Assembly (NCBI RefSeq): GCF_938040765.1
Contig: NZ_CALIAA010000076.1
Location: 1 to 9,067, forward strand
Direction: 5' to 3'
Source: an uncultured Fretibacterium sp.
Lineage (GTDB): Bacteria > Synergistota > Synergistia > Synergistales > Aminobacteriaceae
DNA length: 9,067 nucleotides
In this document: positions 6,024 through 9,067 of the stretch, in pieces
Position numbering within the stretch: position 1 is the first letter of the stretch
Layout of the letters: each line of letters begins with the position of its first letter
The notes under the pieces: model-generated
Told to the model about the DNA's origin: nothing
The model's database searches: none
What the model saw: the letters and a program-made list of their open reading frames with translations, nothing else
Program-made: the position numbers and the translations under genes

Positions 6024-7307
6024 TCAAAACAGGTCTTTGATGTTTTCCCTTATTTTATCCAGCATATTTTTCATGTTCCATTTAGGCCCCGACGACGGAC
6101 TTCGATAGGGCTCCACGGGCTCTTTGACCCCGGCCCTCGGCAGCGGGAGCAGCTCCGTCTGCGGCGGTTCGATGAAAAGATGCGGATAACGCCGGTGGTA
6201 CAGAATATACCTCAGAAGCCCTGCCGCACTGACATAGCTTGGGTCCTCGCGGCCGGGGGGCATGGGGTAGAGCGCCCCTGGGTTTGCGATGCGGACCGGC
6301 ATACTCAGGATATCGGAGAGCATCTCCCCGATCCCGGGAGTCCCGGCGACGCCTCCGGACAGGACGACACCTCCGGGGAAGAGCTGAGGGTCGCACTCCC
6401 GAAGCGCCTCCCGAACATGATCCACAAACAGCTCCTCCACCCTGGCGCAGATCACGTCAAGGGCCAGGCCGACGTCGATCCCCTCGCTCCGAAGCGTCTC
6501 CTCCTCCTCGGTGAAAAGGCGTTTCTTGAGGTCCTCCGCCTTCTCCAGCGAGATCCGAAGCACTCCGGCAAGATCGTTCGTGATGTGGTCCCCGCCGATG
6601 GGGAAACTCCGAATCTTGAAAGGCCGGCCGGCCTGATAGAGGACGAGGCCCGTCGAACCGCCCCCAATGGACAGGGATACGGTCCCGATGCGCATCTCCT
6701 CGTTCGTCAACGCCCCCAGGGAGGAGGCGAGGGGCTTGATGACCAGGCCCTCCACATGTATCCTCGCATCCTCGACGCAGGTAATGACGTTCTGCACATA
6801 GGTCTTTGGGACGGAAACGGTCTGAAGCGCCATCTCGAGGCGCATCCCCGTCATATTGAGAGGCTCGTCGACCGAACGGTCGTCCAGAAAATAACGGACC
6901 GGGATCGTATGCACGGAGAGCGTGTTCTTGGAGAGGGAAAGCCGACTCTGAGCGGCTTCGATCACCCGATCCAGATCCGGGATCTCGACCCGGCTGGGCT
7001 CGCGTCCCCCCAGCGCCACCATCCCCTCCGTCATGACGCTGTTCACCTCCAGGGAGTTGAACGCAACGACGGCCGACGTCAACTCCTGTCCCACGATGTT
7101 CTCGGCATCTCTCACCGCGTTCAGGACGGACTCCGTAGCCTCGTTCAAATTGACGATAACGCCCTTTGAGATACCGCGTGAAGGGGAGCATCCCACGCCG
7201 ATCACCTGGACGGAATCCTGGTAGCGCGGGTCCCTTCCCGCCACGATAACGGTGACTTTCGTGGTTCCAACGCTAAGTCCGACTAAGATGTCCGTCTCCC
7301 TATGCAA
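6024..7307 (-). CDS. ftsA: Cell division protein FtsA
   Basis: A 427-residue actin-like protein that tethers FtsZ filaments to the inner membrane and helps recruit the divisome. In order it shows the phosphate-1 loop GLSVGTTKV (residues 10-18), GCSPSRGISKG (39-49) and the FtsA-specific 1C subdomain (about 85-165). The phosphate-2 loop LSIGGGSTG (212-220), LSGGVAGTPGIGEM (316-329) and a C-terminal amphipathic membrane helix MKNMLDKIRENIKDLF (412-427) follow. Length is normal. Oddly, the acidic phosphate-loop positions, Glu or Asp in FtsA proteins I recall, are Ser12, Ser213 and Gly220. The start is TTG 7307, directly after the stop of the upstream gene. AAGGGAG lies 10 bases upstream, and no later start keeps the phosphate-1 loop. 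Translation is thus probably coupled to the ftsQ-like gene. The ftsA-ftsZ order is the usual one. Confidence 0.95.
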   Translation of the reverse strand: MHRETDILVGLSVGTTKVTVIVAGRDPRYQDSVQVIGVGCSPSRGISKGVIVNLNEATESVLNAVRDAENIVGQELTSAVVAFNSLEVNSVMTEGMVALGGREPSRVEIPDLDRVIEAAQSRLSLSKNTLSVHTIPVRYFLDDRSVDEPLNMTGMRLEMALQTVSVPKTYVQNVITCVEDARIHVEGLVIKPLASSLGALTNEEMRIGTVSLSIGGGSTGLVLYQAGRPFKIRSFPIGGDHITNDLAGVLRISLEKAEDLKKRLFTEEEETLRSEGIDVGLALDVICARVEELFVDHVREALRECDPQLFPGGVVLSGGVAGTPGIGEMLSDILSMPVRIANPGALYPMPPGREDPSYVSAAGLLRYILYHRRYPHLFIEPPQTELLPLPRAGVKEPVEPYRSPSSGPKWNMKNMLDKIRENIKDLF

Positions 7308-8090
7308 TTATTTCAAACTCCCTTCGTTTGGCCCGCCGGGTAGACTCCGCAACAATATCTTCCCTTCGTAAGTGGCGTCGATCCTGTGATTGCCGGCTTC
7401 CTTCGCAAGCTTCTCCAGGATGTCCCCCAACATGGCCCCCAGCTCCTGGCCGCCATATTTGCTCCGTTGTATCAAGAGCTCGAATTTCTGTTTTCCCCTC
7501 TCGAGGGTCAAACGGTAGAGTTCGGCCCCGGCCCTGCGGTCCAGGACGATCTCCTTCACGGTGCCGAACCACGGATAATCCTGATATTCCTGCAGAAACG
7601 CGGCGACGGCATCGATCGATATCGGGGACGAAAAGACCCCCGACGGCATGGGCCGCACATCGTCGCTCAACGAAGCCAAGTGCCAGACCGGCCCTTTCAC
7701 CTCCAGGCCCCCGGGCGATTCGCCCGAGTCCGAAGCATCCCACATGCGGCCCTCCCGCGAGATGCACCACAGCCGGCCGCGCCACTGCACCCTCAGCCAT
7801 GGCTTCAGCCATTTCATCGTGGTGACGAAACGGCCGAACCCGTCCATGCGGGTGGACACGGTCACAGGCGAGGCACGCTCCAGAAACTCCTTCACCCTCT
7901 CCGCATCCCGAAGGAAGAAGAGCCAGAAACGCACGCTCCGCGCCGGAAGGATCTTCCAAAAACGCTTCTCCAGAGCCTGATTGTCGGCCTCGATACGGCA
8001 GCCCTTCAGCGACATCCACTCGTTGTACTCGTAGAGGCGCCAGACTCCGCCGAGGAACATCACGAACAGAAGAAACTTCATCCGACGCAA
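7308..8090 (-). CDS. FtsQ/DivIB-like cell division protein (putative)
   Basis: A 260-residue protein with a short basic start, one hydrophobic membrane segment (about residues 4-20) and an extracytoplasmic remainder. FtsQ/DivIB has this topology: it links early divisome proteins to FtsL/FtsB and the septal wall synthase. Evidence is mainly position, between murB and ftsA. It is supported by size, topology and a late segment IDATYEGKILLR resembling the terminal strand of the FtsQ beta domain. I cannot recognise a clear POTRA domain, so similarity is weak. The region after the membrane segment is rich in Trp and Arg. The start is TTG 8090: GAGGGAG (8104-8098) lies 7 bases upstream and overlaps the murB stop. 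ATG 8081, three codons on, would be 16 bases from that site. The stop abuts the ftsA start with no gap. Confidence 0.75.
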   Translation of the reverse strand: MRRMKFLLFVMFLGGVWRLYEYNEWMSLKGCRIEADNQALEKRFWKILPARSVRFWLFFLRDAERVKEFLERASPVTVSTRMDGFGRFVTTMKWLKPWLRVQWRGRLWCISREGRMWDASDSGESPGGLEVKGPVWHLASLSDDVRPMPSGVFSSPISIDAVAAFLQEYQDYPWFGTVKEIVLDRRAGAELYRLTLERGKQKFELLIQRSKYGGQELGAMLGDILEKLAKEAGNHRIDATYEGKILLRSLPGGPNEGSLK

Positions 8091-8097
8091 AACACCG

Positions 8098-8104
8098 CTC
8101 CCTC
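8098..8104 (-). promoter_or_regulatory. Shine-Dalgarno that fixes the TTG start of the ftsQ-like gene
   Basis: GAGGGAG on the minus strand overlaps the murB stop codon (8105-8103). It is 7 bases from TTG 8090 but 16 from the ATG at 8081, so it argues for the TTG and for coupling to murB translation. Confidence 0.65.
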
Positions 8105-9067
8105 AACAAAAAGTTTCCCCGTAAGGACAAGACCGGGGAGCCCGGCTCAATGCGTTCTTCATATCCGGGGCTGGCTCCTCATCCCAGGCAGGTTCCCATC
8201 CCAGAAACCGGACCTCCGGCTCGAGCAGGACCCCCGTGCGCTCGAACACCCTGCGCCGACAGGCCCGCAGCAGGGACAGAACATCCCCCGCCGTCGCACG
8301 GCCGCGGTTCAGGATGAAGTTGGCGTGACGGTCGGACACGACGGCATCCCCTATGGCCATCCCCTTACAGCCGCAGCGGTCCAGAAGGCGTCCGGCGCTC
8401 TCGCCGTCCGGGTTCTTGAAGCTGCAGCCCGCGCTCCTGCCGCCATGAGGCTGTATCCTCCGGGCGGATCGGAAGCGCTCCAGGCTCTCCTCGATCTCGG
8501 CCCTGGGGGCCGGGCCCAGGATCATTTTACAGGATAGGAGCAAACGCCCCGGCTCCGAGAGAGAACACCTGCGATAGGAACAGGAGAACTCCTCCGCCCT
8601 CCACCTGCGAAGGGTCCCGTCCGGCTCCGCGGAGAGCACCTCTTCGAGCCCGTCGCCGACACTCCGCCCTCCGGCCCCCGCGTTTCCGGCGACGGCACCA
8701 CCCACGGTCCCGGGGATCCCCAGGGCAAACTCCAATCCCGTCAAGCCCCGTTTTGCCGCGGCAGCCACCAGGGAGGCGAGACCATACCCCGCCTGCACGT
8801 CCGCCACAACGCGATCCTCCCGCGGCAGCCACCGGACGGCGCTCCATCGGCGGGTCGAGACGACGACGCCCGGAATCGGTCCGTCCGCGAAGACGACGTT
8901 GCTCCCCCCTCCGACGATATGAAAGGGCACGCCTTCCCGATGGGAAAACCGACGCAGGACGAGGAAGTCCTCGAGCTCCGTTGGCTCGGCGTAACACTGC
9001 GCCCATCCCCCCACCCCCAGGGTGGAGAGGGCCGACAGGGGCCTGTCCCGTTCCACGGGACAATGCA
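8103..9067 (-). CDS. murB: UDP-N-acetylenolpyruvoylglucosamine reductase MurB (5' end probably outside the window)
   Basis: This FAD enzyme reduces enolpyruvyl-UDP-GlcNAc to UDP-MurNAc with NADPH, the second committed step of peptidoglycan synthesis in the cytoplasm. Counting from GTG 9056, the FAD-binding GGGSNVV is at residues 49-55. LEFALGIPGTVGGAVAGNAG is at 108-127, SYRRCS at 160-165, AGCSFKNP at 209-216, HANFILN at 244-250, and LEPEVRFLG with the catalytic-type Glu at 278-286. The serine proton donor position of E. coli MurB (GSFFKNP) is Cys211 here. About 30 residues follow the usual end. The only in-window start, GTG 9056, has no Shine-Dalgarno. The frame stays open to the edge, and MurB proteins normally have some 10-20 more residues before the LSALSTLGVGG segment, so the true start is probably beyond 9067. 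The stop is 12 bases before the ftsQ-like gene. MurC and MurG genes are likely upstream (inference). Confidence 0.94.
   Translation of the reverse strand, partial: HCPVERDRPLSALSTLGVGGWAQCYAEPTELEDFLVLRRFSHREGVPFHIVGGGSNVVFADGPIPGVVVSTRRWSAVRWLPREDRVVADVQAGYGLASLVAAAAKRGLTGLEFALGIPGTVGGAVAGNAGAGGRSVGDGLEEVLSAEPDGTLRRWRAEEFSCSYRRCSLSEPGRLLLSCKMILGPAPRAEIEESLERFRSARRIQPHGGRSAGCSFKNPDGESAGRLLDRCGCKGMAIGDAVVSDRHANFILNRGRATAGDVLSLLRACRRRVFERTGVLLEPEVRFLGWEPAWDEEPAPDMKNALSRAPRSCPYGETFC

Noticed and set aside
5991..6027. Promoter for ftsZ starting with TTGACG at the ftsA stop
   Set aside because: No -10-like hexamer is found at 16-18 bases. The nearest candidate, TAACTT, has a 20-base spacer and matches poorly.

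Overview
The window carries the distal half of a division and cell wall (dcw) gene cluster, followed by a few housekeeping genes. DNA is GC-rich. Almost everything is on the minus strand; only a small cold-shock gene at the left edge is on the plus strand. The minus-strand order is murB, an ftsQ/divIB-like gene, ftsA, ftsZ, a SPOR-domain membrane protein gene, folC, pgeF, then a separately promoted Gfo/Idh/MocA oxidoreductase. A SPOR protein and a GnnA-like sugar-nucleotide dehydrogenase suggest a diderm bacterium that may make lipid A. The divergent FtsQ and the overall style of the proteins fit Synergistota best. That placement is inference from memory of families, not from a search.

Layout: 1-105 is the promoter and leader of a CspA-family gene (106-306), which ends in a strong rho-independent terminator (347-373). 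The Gfo/Idh/MocA gene (427-1410, minus) converges on it. The 168-base gap at 1411-1578 holds a probable terminator for the long operon, a possible promoter and a leader hairpin. From 1579 to the right edge the genes pgeF, folC, the SPOR gene, ftsZ, ftsA, ftsQ-like and murB are packed head to tail. Most gaps are under 45 bases, one pair overlaps, and the largest gap is 120 bases between ftsA and ftsZ. murB runs off the right edge.

Function: murB makes UDP-MurNAc. FtsQ, FtsA and FtsZ build the division ring, and the SPOR protein probably binds septal glycan. PgeF removes mis-incorporated peptidoglycan precursors. FolC supplies folates. No gap without a gene exceeds 300 bases.

No mobile element, CRISPR array, tRNA or rRNA was seen. 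The most notable points are a one-base frameshift inside the conserved GTPase domain of ftsZ (run of four C at 5673-5676), and an FtsA in which three normally acidic actin-fold positions are Ser, Ser and Gly. There is also a run of TTG starts in the division genes around an ATG-started ftsZ. I did not find a convincing undescribed system.
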